From positions 1-64,000 of the forward strand of contig UQPB01000012.1 in the NCBI GenBank assembly GCA_900542835.1: DNA of 64,000 nucleotides, read 5' to 3'. Of the stretch, positions 1 to 9,638 are shown in pieces. Made by a program: the position numbers and the translations under genes. Every line of letters begins with the position of its first letter. The stretch's first letter is position 1. The stretch comes from an uncultured Pelosinus sp. (GTDB lineage Bacteria > Bacillota > Negativicutes > Sporomusales > Acetonemataceae). The notes below the pieces were generated by a model. The model was not told where the DNA came from. It ran no database searches and saw only the letters and a program-made list of their open reading frames with translations.

Positions 1-93
1 GAGCCGCAGGCGGCGCCGGCAGGAGGTAAGGTCGTCGGGCTGGTCGAATACCGCGACGGCACCATTATTGACGTTATTCGCAAGCTACAGTAA
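1..93 (+). CDS. Citrate lyase alpha subunit-like protein, C-terminal end (partial)
   Basis: The window opens inside a reading frame that ends at TAA 91-93. The visible 30 residues finish with a glycine-rich linker followed by VEYRDGTIIDVIRK. An ending of the YRDGTxIDVI type is what I recall from the alpha (CoA-transferase) subunit of citrate lyase, which swaps the acetyl group on the acyl-carrier subunit for citrate. The next gene starts 14 bases downstream behind its own Shine-Dalgarno, so the two are probably co-transcribed. With only 30 residues the family call is tentative; another CoA-transferase alpha subunit is possible. Confidence 0.5.
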   Translation, partial: EPQAAPAGGKVVGLVEYRDGTIIDVIRKLQ

Positions 94-107
94 AGGAGAG
101 ATTGCTG

Positions 108-986
108 ATGCACAATCATGAAATCCAGCCCTTCCTGGCGCCGAATTCGGCGGCAACGTCGCCGCCGCAGTTAGCCGCTCCGGCAAACAGCTGCGATTGC
201 CATCTGCACATTTTTGATCCCGCTTTTACGCCGGCAGCCGCCGGTGCGCCCGCTGCCGAGCAGGGGACCGCTGCCGACTACCGGCAACTTCAGCATTGTC
301 TTGGCATAAGCCGCGCCGTTATCGTCCAGGCCAAATACTATGGCACCGATAATTCCTGTCTGGTCGACGCCATTGACCGGTTAGGCCGCCAAAACAGCCG
401 TGGCATTGCCGTTGTTCATCCGCAAGTGAGCGATGCCGAACTGCGCCGGCTGGACGCAGCCGGTATATGCGGCCTGCGGTTCAGCCTCTGGAATCCCCGC
501 GACACAGTGACCACCGCCGATATGATCGAGCCGCTGGCCAAGCGGATTCAGCAGCTTGGCTGGCACGCCCAGCTGCATATGTCCGGCGACCAGATCGCGG
601 CCCAGGAATCGCTGCTGAACCGTCTGCCCTGCCCGATTGTCTTTGATCATATGGGCCGGCTGCCGCTGGGGGAGGGAATCAACCATCCCGCCTTTGCCGT
701 TATCTGCCGCCTGATTGACAGGGGCAGCGCCTGGGTCAAGCTGTCCGGCGCTTACCTGAATACCCGCACCGGCCCGCCTGCCTACGCCGACGCCAGCGCT
801 GTCGCCCGTGCCTTTGCCGCCGCCGCGCCGGAGCGCGTCGTCTGGGGCAGCGACTGGCCGCACGTCACCGAAAGTCGCAAACCTGACGACTCACTGCTGT
901 TTGACCTGCTCTCCGGCTGGGTTCCTGATGCGGCCGCACGTCAGCTGGCGCTTGTCGATAATCCGGCCGTGCTTTACCGCTTCTGA
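108..986 (+). CDS. Amidohydrolase-2 family metal-dependent hydrolase (PDC lactonase-like)
   Basis: A 292-residue TIM-barrel hydrolase of the amidohydrolase-2 family, which holds lactonases such as 2-pyrone-4,6-dicarboxylate hydrolase and related decarboxylases. The N-terminal CDCHLHIFDP carries the HxH metal-binding motif; a central histidine sits in FDHMGRLP, and the C-terminal WGSDWPH carries the conserved aspartate. ATG 108 is chosen because AAAGGAGAG at 92-100 lies seven bases upstream; an in-frame TTG at 102 would almost touch it. It follows the citrate lyase-like end with a 14-base gap, suggesting an operon for carboxylic acid or lactone breakdown. The substrate cannot be told from sequence. 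It is transcribed head-on to replication. Confidence 0.8.
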   Translation: MHNHEIQPFLAPNSAATSPPQLAAPANSCDCHLHIFDPAFTPAAAGAPAAEQGTAADYRQLQHCLGISRAVIVQAKYYGTDNSCLVDAIDRLGRQNSRGIAVVHPQVSDAELRRLDAAGICGLRFSLWNPRDTVTTADMIEPLAKRIQQLGWHAQLHMSGDQIAAQESLLNRLPCPIVFDHMGRLPLGEGINHPAFAVICRLIDRGSAWVKLSGAYLNTRTGPPAYADASAVARAFAAAAPERVVWGSDWPHVTESRKPDDSLLFDLLSGWVPDAAARQLALVDNPAVLYRF

Positions 987-1177
987 CGCTATGCACGCTT
1001 AGCAGGGTTTTGCTGAAGCTCCAAAAGGGCTGTCGCAAAAGCCGGCAATAAGGGAGGCGGTTCACACGGAGTCCGCACGGAGAACACGAGGTTACCCATT
1101 GCTAACGGACCTTCCGTACGCGTCACTGCTGAGCTCGCCAGGCCGCCAAGTATCCGAAAATAAGGCTTTCAACAAAC
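987..1177. other. Intergenic stretch with a degenerate ACGGAG-type repeat
   Basis: No credible gene lies here. Around 1055-1092 there are imperfectly repeated units of the form CACACGGAG, GCACGGAG and AACACGAGG. A similar stretch occurs on the minus strand near 12980-13035. No U-rich terminator for the preceding plus-strand gene is obvious. Confidence 0.4.
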
Positions 1178-1210
1178 AAAGGAACCTGCCTCTGATTGGC
1201 AGGTTCCTTT
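1178..1210 (-). terminator. Rho-independent terminator of the Tm-1/TIM-barrel operon
   Basis: A perfect 13-bp stem (AAAGGAACCTGCC paired with GGCAGGTTCCTTT) encloses a 7-base loop, 15 bases beyond the stop codon at 1225. Read on the minus strand it is followed by TTTGTTTGTT, fitting an intrinsic terminator. Confidence 0.85.
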
Positions 1211-1224
1211 GCATAAAGCTATCT

Positions 1225-2052
1225 TCAGAGTGTCAGCTCTTTAAATTCTTTCACCTGAGCGGCAATTGCCCGCTCTGTCGGCAGCCGTTCCATGCTGGAA
1301 GCGCCGTAGAAGCCGACTACGCCGCGGGTATGGGCCAGAATATACTGCGCATCAGCCGGTTCGGCAATCGGCCCGCCGTGACAAATAACGAGAATATCAG
1401 GATTTATCGCCTTGGCGGCATCATGCATACTTTGAATCCGTTGTACGCAGTCATCCAGTGTCAGAGCGGTTTTGGCGCCGATTGTGCCTTTAGTGGTCAG
1501 ACCCATATGGGCGACCAGAATATCGGCGCCGGCTTTCGTCATCAACTCGGCATCCCTGTCAGAAAATACATAAGGGGTTGTCAGCAGTTCAAGCTGGCGA
1601 GCCTTGGCGATCATCTCCACTTCCAAATCATAACCCATGCCGGTTTCCTCCAGGTTCTGGCGGAACGTGCCGTCAATCAGACCGACAGTGGGGAAGTTCT
1701 GGACACCGGCAAAACCGATATCCTTCAGCTGCCGCAAAAAGACATCCATCAGCCGGAACGGATCGGTTCCGCAGACGCCGGCCAGCACCGGCGTCTGCCG
1801 TACCACCGGCAGCACCTCGCTGGCCATTTCGACAACAATGCCGTTGGCGTCGCCATAGGGCATCAGCCCGGCCAGCGAACCGCGGCCGGCCATGCGGTAG
1901 CGGCCGGAATTATAGATAACCATCAGATCAACACCGCCGGCCTCGGCGCTCTTGGCCGAAATGCCGGTGCCGGCGCCGGCGCCGATAATCGGCTTGCCCG
2001 CCGCCGCCTGTTTTCTCAGCTTAGCCAGAATTTCGCTTCTTTTCATTGCCAT
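1225..2052 (-). CDS. Phosphoenolpyruvate hydrolase-family TIM-barrel protein
   Basis: A 275-residue protein of the PEP-hydrolase/IGPS-like TIM-barrel family. Visible family features are [12 protein letters not shown] near the N-terminus, [37 protein letters not shown], and [11 protein letters not shown] near the C-terminus. The enzymatic activity of the family is poorly defined. AAGGAGG at 2061-2067 lies eight bases from ATG 2052, so this start is preferred over GTG 2055 and ATG 2046. It lies 37 bases downstream of the UPF0261/Tm-1-like gene on the same strand and shares its terminator. In tomato Tm-1 the same two domains form one polypeptide, which suggests that the bacterial proteins act together. 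The substrate is unknown. Confidence 0.85.
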   Translation of the reverse strand: MAMKRSEILAKLRKQAAAGKPIIGAGAGTGISAKSAEAGGVDLMVIYNSGRYRMAGRGSLAGLMPYGDANGIVVEMASEVLPVVRQTPVLAGVCGTDPFRLMDVFLRQLKDIGFAGVQNFPTVGLIDGTFRQNLEETGMGYDLEVEMIAKARQLELLTTPYVFSDRDAELMTKAGADILVAHMGLTTKGTIGAKTALTLDDCVQRIQSMHDAAKAINPDILVICHGGPIAEPADAQYILAHTRGVVGFYGASSMERLPTERAIAAQVKEFKELTL

Positions 2053-2089
2053 CACAAATTCCTCCTTATCTATCGCAGCTGCATCTTCA

Positions 2090-3304
2090 TCATGCCTTTG
2101 CTAACATAGCTACCAATTTTTTGGCCATGGCCAGCGCGAATTCGTCGTCATTGATATGCAAGTCCAGCTCGATGAGTTCCACCCGTTCACGGTCAAGCTC
2201 CTGCCGCAAGGCAGCAAACAGGGCAGCATTTTCATCCGGACCGTAGAAGGGCTGACCGGCGGCATCAATCATCGAAACGCCTTTAAGCGGCAGGAACAGA
2301 GCAGTCTCCCCCTGAGCCGCATTCAGCTTGCCGCCAATGATTTTCCCCAGCTCGGCGCACTCTGGCTCAGTAGTTCGCATCAGCGTCACCGTCGGATTAT
2401 GCGGATAGAGATTTCTGCCCCTGAATTTTTCCGGCACCGTGTCCATCGGTCCGAAATTAACCATGTCCAGGGCACCGACAGACACAACCTGGGGAATGCC
2501 GGCCCGGGCGGCAGCTTCAAGGCGGTGCGGTCCGGCCGCCAGCACGCCGCCAACCAATTGATCGGCCCATTCGGTCGTCGTAGCATCGAAAACACCTTTG
2601 ATAAAGCCGGCTTCAATCAAACTCTCCATCGCCTGTCCGCCCGTACCGGTAGCGTGGAACACCAGCACCTCATAACCCTGCTCCTCCAGATATTGCCGCG
2701 CTTTCGTCACGCAGGGAGTCGTCACGCCAAACATGGTCGCCGCCAGCAGCGGCTTTTCATTGGCGGCGGCAGGCACTTCCCCTTTAACCATACCGGCAAT
2801 GGCGTAGGCCGCGTTAGCAAGAATCTGCCGCGACAGACTGTTCAAACCGGATATATCGACAACCGAATACATCATCGTGATGTCCTTAATGCCGACATAC
2901 GGCCTGGTATCGCCGGAAGCCAGCGTCGATACCATCAGCTTGGGAATCCCCACCGGCAGCACTTGCATGGCAGCGGTTCCCAGAGTAGTCCCGGCACTGC
3001 CGCCAACGCTAATAATGCCGGCCACTTCGCCTTTTTGATATAATTGGGCAACCACAGAGGCAACGCCACGGGCCATTACCGCCATCGCCAAACCGCGGTC
3101 ACTTTTGGTCAGCAGTTCCTGCAGCGCGGTTCCTCCCGCCGCCGCGACGCTTGTATTGCTAATCTCAGGGGTAAAATGCGGCTGCGCCATGACACCGACA
3201 TCAATTGTGATTGTTTCCAGTCCGGCGTTGACAATAATATCGCGGATATACTGAATTTCCTGGCCCTTTGTATCCAGTGTCCCTACCAGTACAATTTTAT
3301 TCAC
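2090..3304 (-). CDS. Tm-1-like ATP-binding protein, UPF0261 family
   Basis: A 404-residue UPF0261 protein, homologous to the N-terminal half of the tomato virus-resistance protein Tm-1. The N-terminus [13 protein letters not shown] is typical, followed by a Rossmann-like segment with [13 protein letters not shown] and the family stretch [18 protein letters not shown]. The C-terminal half has [13 protein letters not shown] and a [12 protein letters not shown] segment. Translation starts at GTG 3304, with GAGGAGGG a short distance upstream. It is the first gene of a two-gene minus-strand operon with the TIM-barrel partner. The biochemical role in bacteria is not established to my knowledge; ATP binding is expected from the family. 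Confidence 0.85.
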   Translation of the reverse strand: MNKIVLVGTLDTKGQEIQYIRDIIVNAGLETITIDVGVMAQPHFTPEISNTSVAAAGGTALQELLTKSDRGLAMAVMARGVASVVAQLYQKGEVAGIISVGGSAGTTLGTAAMQVLPVGIPKLMVSTLASGDTRPYVGIKDITMMYSVVDISGLNSLSRQILANAAYAIAGMVKGEVPAAANEKPLLAATMFGVTTPCVTKARQYLEEQGYEVLVFHATGTGGQAMESLIEAGFIKGVFDATTTEWADQLVGGVLAAGPHRLEAAARAGIPQVVSVGALDMVNFGPMDTVPEKFRGRNLYPHNPTVTLMRTTEPECAELGKIIGGKLNAAQGETALFLPLKGVSMIDAAGQPFYGPDENAALFAALRQELDRERVELIELDLHINDDEFALAMAKKLVAMLAKA

Positions 3305-3491
3305 AATTATCCCTCCTCACATGCCTTAACAGTAGTATTCACAAAATAGTCCAACAAATCCTTCCCGACAGGTGAATAAAGCGAGGTAACTGAATTGACG
3401 CCAGGCAAAGCCGCTATTGCCAGACATTCGCCGCTGCTGCCGAGGGACGGATAAGCCCTGAAAAAACGGATAGGCCGCAGCGGCAAGAAAG

Positions 3492-3526
3492 CAAAAAAAG
3501 TCCTGTGAACAGCTGCTCACAGGACT
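3492..3526 (-). terminator. Terminator whose stem contains the xre stop codon
   Basis: AGTCCTGTGA (3499-3508) pairs perfectly with TCACAGGACT (3517-3526), and the minus-strand transcript continues with seven U residues (A run at 3492-3498). The stop codon of the XRE gene (3517-3519) lies inside the stem. Confidence 0.9.
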
Positions 3527-3900
3527 GACTTCTTCTGTTTATATTTGTACCGCAAAAACTCGCGAAATTCCAGCAGCGCCTGTTTAGCCTCCTCCGGCAG
3601 AACCTCATCCTCCGGATACAGCGGACCGGCTTCCTTAACCGCGCCCGCGGGTCCCTGCCTGCCATATTCGTCCGGCGTCACTGCAAACAGACTGGATGCC
3701 GCGGACAGCGGCAGTCGAAAACGCGACAACAGGGCATTGATTAGTTTAACGGTCAGATTCGTCTTAACGCCGTTTTCAATCATACTTAAATAAGCCGCCG
3801 ACAATCGCACCTGATAACTCTTCTCGATTGATTTGGCAGCCGCTTCCTGGCTAAGATTCAATTGTTCACGGGCCCGGCGGAGATTCTGGCCAAATGTCAT
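3517..3900 (-). CDS. XRE-family helix-turn-helix transcriptional regulator
   Basis: A 127-residue protein with an N-terminal HTH_3 domain: FGQNLRRAREQLNLSQEAAA gives helices one and two, and YLSMIENGVKTN gives the recognition helix and the turn after it. Residues beyond about 75 are charged and may form a dimerisation tail ending in lysines. It diverges from the 108-aa gene starting near 4039, and the 138-base intergenic region holds a strong promoter plus several TTGAC-type repeats, so control of itself and of the neighbour is likely (inference). The gene ends inside its own terminator. No clear Shine-Dalgarno is seen before ATG 3900. Confidence 0.85.
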   Translation of the reverse strand: MTFGQNLRRAREQLNLSQEAAAKSIEKSYQVRLSAAYLSMIENGVKTNLTVKLINALLSRFRLPLSAASSLFAVTPDEYGRQGPAGAVKEAGPLYPEDEVLPEEAKQALLEFREFLRYKYKQKKSVL

Positions 3901-3989
3901 ACTATCACCACTGCTTAATTTAATCAGCCGGCAAAGAAAGTCCTGTTAACCATAAGTAACAATTGTTGACAAAACATTACTGACAGTTA

Positions 3990-4018
3990 TTGACCATTAC
4001 CTACAGCGGGTCTATAAT
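3990..4018 (+). promoter_or_regulatory. Strong housekeeping promoter with possible XRE operator repeats
   Basis: TTGACC (3990-3995), a 17-base spacer and a perfect TATAAT (4013-4018). Upstream, 3956-3995 contains the palindrome AACAATTGTT and repeated TTGACA, CTGACA and TTGACC units spaced by about 10-15 bases. These are candidate operators for the divergent XRE regulator. Confidence 0.75.
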
Positions 4019-4038
4019 AAAGTTAAAGCAACAAAGAA

Positions 4039-4365
4039 ATGCGGTGCAGCATGAAACGGATGGGTAAGGACAAAAGCAATAAGGTCTGGAAAACCAATGC
4101 GGTTTATAATGAAAAAAACAACATCATTTACATTCAAAGCCGCTCCTCTCCGGAGGCTGTCAGTCTGCTGCTGGAGAATGCCCGGCAGTTGCAGCTGCGT
4201 CTGACCGAGGTCGCGGCGCTGGTCGGACAGAAAAACAATCGCAGCGACTTTACCGCGCAGGAATGGGACCAACTGGCCGATTGCTTCCAACAGGTACTCT
4301 ATATTAATCATTCGTTGAACCGGCAGCTAAAAGCAATGCAGACGCATCATTTTTCTAATTTATAA
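4039..4365 (+). CDS. Hypothetical protein, 108 residues
   Basis: Not recognised. The protein is soluble and mostly helical, with a basic N-terminus (KRMGKDKSNK), a central SSPEAVSLLLENARQLQLRL helix and a glutamine-rich C-terminal half. No cysteine pair, signal peptide or membrane segment is present. The start is uncertain: ATGs at 4039, 4051 and 4060 are all in frame and none has a good Shine-Dalgarno. The promoter at 3990-4018 would place the transcript start near 4025, giving an almost leaderless message. It diverges from an XRE regulator and is followed by a clear terminator, so it is a single-gene unit whose regulator is probably the neighbour. Confidence 0.6.
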   Translation: MRCSMKRMGKDKSNKVWKTNAVYNEKNNIIYIQSRSSPEAVSLLLENARQLQLRLTEVAALVGQKNNRSDFTAQEWDQLADCFQQVLYINHSLNRQLKAMQTHHFSNL

Positions 4366-4386
4366 CACGGCCGGCCTAATTGCCGG

Positions 4387-4427
4387 TAAAAGCGCCAGAC
4401 CGGCAATAGGGCGGTCTGGCGCTTTTT
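4387..4427 (+). terminator. Rho-independent terminator after the 108-aa gene
   Basis: AAAAGCGCCAGACCG pairs with CGGTCTGGCGCTTTTT around a 9-base loop, ending in a T run at 4423-4427. Confidence 0.9.
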
Positions 4428-4525
4428 GCCGCACCGATGGCCGCAAACACTGCCAAATAAAGGATTATTGAAAATTTTGTCGAATAGATTTTGCAGCAGT
4501 TGATTACCTGACAGGAGGCGGCAGC

Positions 4526-6574
4526 ATGTTCCTACGCCCGATTGATACTGAACGGAATCCGCTAACACCGGCTGCCGCATCGGCGATCAGCCGCAAACTT
4601 TGCAGCATCTATTTGCTTACCGGCTCGCTATGGATTCTTGGCTCCGACCGTCTGGCCGCCGCCTGGGCAGACGGCAATATGCAGCAATTTTCCTTGCTGA
4701 ACACCTATAAAGGCTGGGGCTTTATCCTGCTTACCACCGTGCTGCTCTACAGCTTAACCAGACGTTTTCTCAACCAGCTTATCGCCGCCAGTGAAAATTT
4801 ACGTCAGGCTCACCAGGAGCTTGAGCTGTCCTATGAAGAGCTGACAGCGTCTGATGAGGAATTGCGGCAGCAGTTCAACGAATTGGCGGAGCAGGCAAAC
4901 GCCCTGACCATCATTGACTATAACTACCGCAACTTATTTGATAATATGCTGAATGCGTTTGCTCTGCACGAGATAATTTGCGATGACAGCGGCAAGCCGG
5001 TCAATTACCGGTTTTTAAGTGTCAATCCCGCCTTTGAGCGGTTAACCGGCTTAGCCGCCGACCGCGTTGTCGGTAAAACCATCCTGGAGATCCTGCCCGC
5101 TATTGAGCCGGAGTGGATCGACCTGTACGGTGAAGTCGCTCTCAGCGGCCAATCGCGTTCTTTTGTCCGATTCACGCAGGAACTTAATCGCTATTTTGAA
5201 GTGGAGGCTTATTGCCCGGAACCCGGCAAATTTGCAGTCCAGTTTCTGGACTGCACCGACCGCGTCATCCACCAGCAAAAAATTGAACATATGGCCTACT
5301 ACGACGCCTTGACCGAGCTCCCCAACCGCTACCTGCTGCGGGAACGTCTTCAGACGGCAATTGCGGACGCCGCCAGCCGCAAAGAGCTGCTGGCGGTTAT
5401 CGTCATTGATCTCGATGATTTTAAGCTGATTAATGACACCGCCGGCCATTTCGCCGGCGACAGTCTGTTGAAAGTAATTGGCGAACGCCTGACCGCGGCT
5501 TTATATCAGCAGGACACCGTAGCCCGTCTTGGCGGCGACGAATTTATGATTATTGTGAAAAACCTTGCTGCCGCTGAAGCAGTCAGCGGCATTGCCGAAA
5601 AGCTAATTAAAACAATCGGCGAGCCCTGGCATTTTAACGGAACCACCTACTATATGTCCTGCAAGCTGGGCATAACCATTTCCGACGGCGACTGTACCAA
5701 TGCCGACATACTGATGCAGCAGGCCGACATTGCCATGTACAAGGCTAAACAACTGGGTAAAGGGTATTATCAATTCTACGCTGCCGCTATGGAAGGCCAG
5801 CTGGCACAACGAATGGAGCTGGAGGCCGATTTGCATAAAGCGGTGCAGGAGCAGCAGTTTCTGCTTCATTATCAGCCGCAAGTCAACAGCAAACGCAAGA
5901 TTGTGGGAGTGGAGGCGCTGATCCGCTGGCAGCATCCGTGCAAAGGTCTTATTTCGCCGGCCCAGTTTATCCCGCTGGCGGAAGAGACCGGACTTATCGC
6001 TAAGATTGGCGAATGGGTTCTCCTCACTGCTTGCCGCCAGGCTAAACAGTGGCAGCAGCAGGGATTGCCGCTGCTGTTATCGGTAAATTTATCGGCCCGC
6101 CAGTTCCAGCAGCAGGATCTCCTGGGCGTAGTCGCCGCCGCCATTGAGGATTCTGGCCTTGAGCCGCAGCAGCTGATCCTGGAAATTACGGAAACAGTGG
6201 CGATGAAGGATGCCGACTACACAATTCATGTGCTGCAGTCGCTGCAGTCAATGGGTATAAAAATTGCTCTCGACGATTTCGGTATCGGCTATTCCTCGCT
6301 GTTCTATCTGCAGCGGTTCCCGATTAATTCCCTGAAAATTGACCGCTCGTTTATTCAGGATATTCACCTCGACGCCGATGGATCCATTATTGCCCGGGCA
6401 ATAATGGCGATGGCCAAAAATCTTAATTATCAGGTTGTCGCCGAAGGCGTCGAAACAGAAGAGCAATTCTCTTTCCTGCACGCGCTTAACTGCGATCAGA
6501 TGCAAGGCTATTTATTCAGCAAGCCGCTGCCTCCCGATCAGCTTATCGCTTTACTGAAAGCGGAAAGGGCCTGA
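4526..6574 (+). CDS. Membrane-anchored PAS-GGDEF-EAL cyclic-di-GMP enzyme
   Basis: A 682-residue bifunctional-type c-di-GMP protein. Two hydrophobic segments (about 26-40 and 63-78) bracket a short external loop. A coiled coil follows (about 85-125), then a PAS domain (about 130-245), GGDEF and EAL. The GGDEF signature is intact (RLGGDEF, 335-340), as is EAL (VEALIRW, about 462-468), together with DDFGIGYSS and the KIDRSFI segment, so both synthase and phosphodiesterase activity are possible. I see no RxxD inhibitory site before GGDEF. ACAGGAGG lies upstream of ATG 4526. It is monocistronic, flanked by a terminator and by the regulated aminotransferase promoter, and head-on to replication. 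The PAS ligand is unknown. Confidence 0.92.
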   Translation: MFLRPIDTERNPLTPAAASAISRKLCSIYLLTGSLWILGSDRLAAAWADGNMQQFSLLNTYKGWGFILLTTVLLYSLTRRFLNQLIAASENLRQAHQELELSYEELTASDEELRQQFNELAEQANALTIIDYNYRNLFDNMLNAFALHEIICDDSGKPVNYRFLSVNPAFERLTGLAADRVVGKTILEILPAIEPEWIDLYGEVALSGQSRSFVRFTQELNRYFEVEAYCPEPGKFAVQFLDCTDRVIHQQKIEHMAYYDALTELPNRYLLRERLQTAIADAASRKELLAVIVIDLDDFKLINDTAGHFAGDSLLKVIGERLTAALYQQDTVARLGGDEFMIIVKNLAAAEAVSGIAEKLIKTIGEPWHFNGTTYYMSCKLGITISDGDCTNADILMQQADIAMYKAKQLGKGYYQFYAAAMEGQLAQRMELEADLHKAVQEQQFLLHYQPQVNSKRKIVGVEALIRWQHPCKGLISPAQFIPLAEETGLIAKIGEWVLLTACRQAKQWQQQGLPLLLSVNLSARQFQQQDLLGVVAAAIEDSGLEPQQLILEITETVAMKDADYTIHVLQSLQSMGIKIALDDFGIGYSSLFYLQRFPINSLKIDRSFIQDIHLDADGSIIARAIMAMAKNLNYQVVAEGVETEEQFSFLHALNCDQMQGYLFSKPLPPDQLIALLKAERA

Positions 6575-6670
6575 TCGGCAGACAGCCGCCATGCCCGCCT
6601 TGCGCCAATCACAATACTACCTGAACCATTAAAAAATAACAGTTGAATTATCTGTGGGCATGATTTAAAA

Positions 6671-6711
6671 TTAAAATTGTCAGATAATATTTGTATAATG
6701 TATACAAATAT
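6671..6711 (+). promoter_or_regulatory. Promoter with a 25-bp perfect palindromic operator over the -10
   Basis: A perfect TATAAT (6694-6699) has a weak -35 TTAAAA (6671-6676) at 17-base spacing. ATATTTGTAT (6687-6696) and ATACAAATAT (6702-6711) form a perfect 10-bp inverted repeat with a 5-base spacer that covers the -10 and the transcript start region. This is the layout of a repressor site controlling the aminotransferase gene. Confidence 0.75.
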
Positions 6712-6780
6712 TTCGGAAAGTTTGCTAATTTGTCTGCCGGTTTACAAGTGCCAACTACGTTTGGAGAGGAGAGAGGTTTT

Positions 6781-8010
6781 ATGTCAAGTCGGCTGGCCAC
6801 TCATGCCCGGGGGAAAGTATTTGTCGACGAAGTATTCGACGCGGTGGCAGCTGCCGGCCGTGCTGTAGCTGCGGTCGGTAAGGGCGAAGTCATTAACGCC
6901 ACAATTGGTTCATTATGCGACGAGCAGGAAAAACTGGTCCTGCTGCCGGCGGTGGAATCCGTTTTCCGCAGTCTTGGCAGCGACGATATCGCCGGCTATG
7001 CCAGTGTCAGAGGATTTCCCGATTATCTGGCGGCGGCAATTGAACAAACGTTTAAAGCACACCGGCCTGATGCCTATATTGAGGCGGTCGCCACCTCCGG
7101 CGGCACAGGCGCAATCCATAATTTTATCTGGAATTATTCTAATGCCGGTGATGCGGTTCTGACCCATGACTGGCACTGGCAGCCGTATTCCGTGCTATGC
7201 AGCGATATTCACCGCCGCTTGGAAACGTTTAGCTTCTTTGACGAGAACCGGGCGTTTGACATCGGATCGTTCAGCGCTAAAGTCAGGGAACTGACTGCCA
7301 AACAGGATAACCTGGTTATTATCCTTAATACGCCTAACCATAATCCCACCGGTTATAGTCTGACTGACGCGGAATGGGATCAGGTCATTGCTGTTGTCAA
7401 TCAGTACGCCAGCGGCGATAAGACGATTGCCTTGCTGGCTGATATCGCTTATATTGACTACGCGGACAATCCCGATCAGTGCCGCAGCTTTATGAAAAAA
7501 TTTGAAACGTTATCCGGCAATGTTTTTGGCGCCTTCGCTTTCAGCATGTCCAAGGGCTTTACCCTCTATGGACAGCGAATGGGGGCGCTTATTGGCGTGT
7601 CCAAAGATAAGCAGGCGGTTGACGAATTTGTCAACGCCGCCGTTATTACCTGCCGCACCCGCTGGTCGAATCTCAGCCGGGCTGCGATGCGGACGCTGGC
7701 AGCAATTTATCAGGATAAAGCACTGCTTGCCAGGGTAGAGGAGGAACGCCGGCAGTATGCGGCGATCTTAAGCAAACGCGCCGATTTATTTGTCAGCGAA
7801 GCGGCCGCAGCCGGTCTTGCCATCCTGCCGTATACAGCCGGCTTTTTTATCACTATTCCCGCGGCCGATCCAGTGACGGCAAGCGCCCGTCTGCGCCGGA
7901 GCAATATCTTTGTCGTGCCAATGGCCAAAGGCCTGCGGGTGGCCGTCTGTGCGGTGCCGGTAACCAAAATGCATGGCCTGGCTGGCAAAGTGGCCGAAGC
8001 GTTAAGTTAG
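6781..8010 (+). CDS. PLP-dependent class I/II aminotransferase (aspartate/aromatic type)
   Basis: A 409-residue fold-type I aminotransferase. It has the family NHNPTGY motif (about residue 182), the aspartate region LLADIAYIDY, and the PLP-lysine segment SMSKGFTLYGQRMG, followed by a C-terminal arginine region (KGLRVAVC). Such enzymes pass amino groups between glutamate and aromatic or aspartate-family 2-oxo acids. ATG 6781 is chosen because GGAGAGGAGAGAGG lies just upstream; the frame is open further upstream, but that would place the coding sequence over the promoter palindrome. gdhA follows 111 bases later, so glutamate made there could feed this enzyme. A palindromic operator at 6687-6711 suggests specific repression. 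Substrate specificity is not readable from sequence. Confidence 0.88.
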   Translation: MSSRLATHARGKVFVDEVFDAVAAAGRAVAAVGKGEVINATIGSLCDEQEKLVLLPAVESVFRSLGSDDIAGYASVRGFPDYLAAAIEQTFKAHRPDAYIEAVATSGGTGAIHNFIWNYSNAGDAVLTHDWHWQPYSVLCSDIHRRLETFSFFDENRAFDIGSFSAKVRELTAKQDNLVIILNTPNHNPTGYSLTDAEWDQVIAVVNQYASGDKTIALLADIAYIDYADNPDQCRSFMKKFETLSGNVFGAFAFSMSKGFTLYGQRMGALIGVSKDKQAVDEFVNAAVITCRTRWSNLSRAAMRTLAAIYQDKALLARVEEERRQYAAILSKRADLFVSEAAAAGLAILPYTAGFFITIPAADPVTASARLRRSNIFVVPMAKGLRVAVCAVPVTKMHGLAGKVAEALS

Positions 8011-8040
8011 CGTGTCAGGGCGGAAACGCAGCCGGAGCAA

Positions 8041-8062
8041 GCCGGAGCGATACCGCTCCGGC
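8041..8062 (+). terminator. GC-rich hairpin after the aminotransferase gene
   Basis: GCCGGAGC and GCTCCGGC form a perfect 8-bp stem with a 6-base loop 30 bases after the stop. There is no T run, so it may be a weak terminator or an mRNA 3' stabiliser. Confidence 0.4.
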
Positions 8063-8106
8063 GAATCCACCGGCATACTTTCCGCTCAATCGCCTAACCA
8101 AAATAA

Positions 8107-9477
<1,371 letters not shown>

Positions 9478-9501
9478 ACAAAACGGGTCGAATCGGTACT
9501 G

Positions 9502-9537
9502 ATAGAAAAAGACGGCCAATAAGCCGTCTTTTTCTAT
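9502..9537. terminator. Bidirectional terminator between gdhA and the PEP-binding fusion gene
   Basis: A perfect 15-bp stem (ATAGAAAAAGACGGC with GCCGTCTTTTTCTAT) around a 6-base loop, with A/T runs on both sides. It can stop gdhA from the left and the convergent minus-strand gene from the right. Confidence 0.9.
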
Positions 9538-9638
9538 TGTTGATAACCAAGATCGCGGTACCGGCTGGTAAGGTAAACACTGCGTCAGGTCGAATACAGA
9601 AGGAGAAGGGGCGGGTGGAAAACTCTCACGCAGCGGGG

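Noticed and set aside
1099..2109. 336-codon plus frame across the TIM-barrel gene
   Set aside because: It is antisense to a well-supported gene and its composition is typical of a shadow frame.
6691..6780. N-terminal extension of the aminotransferase
   Set aside because: It would put the start codon within the promoter palindrome, while a strong Shine-Dalgarno precedes ATG 6781.
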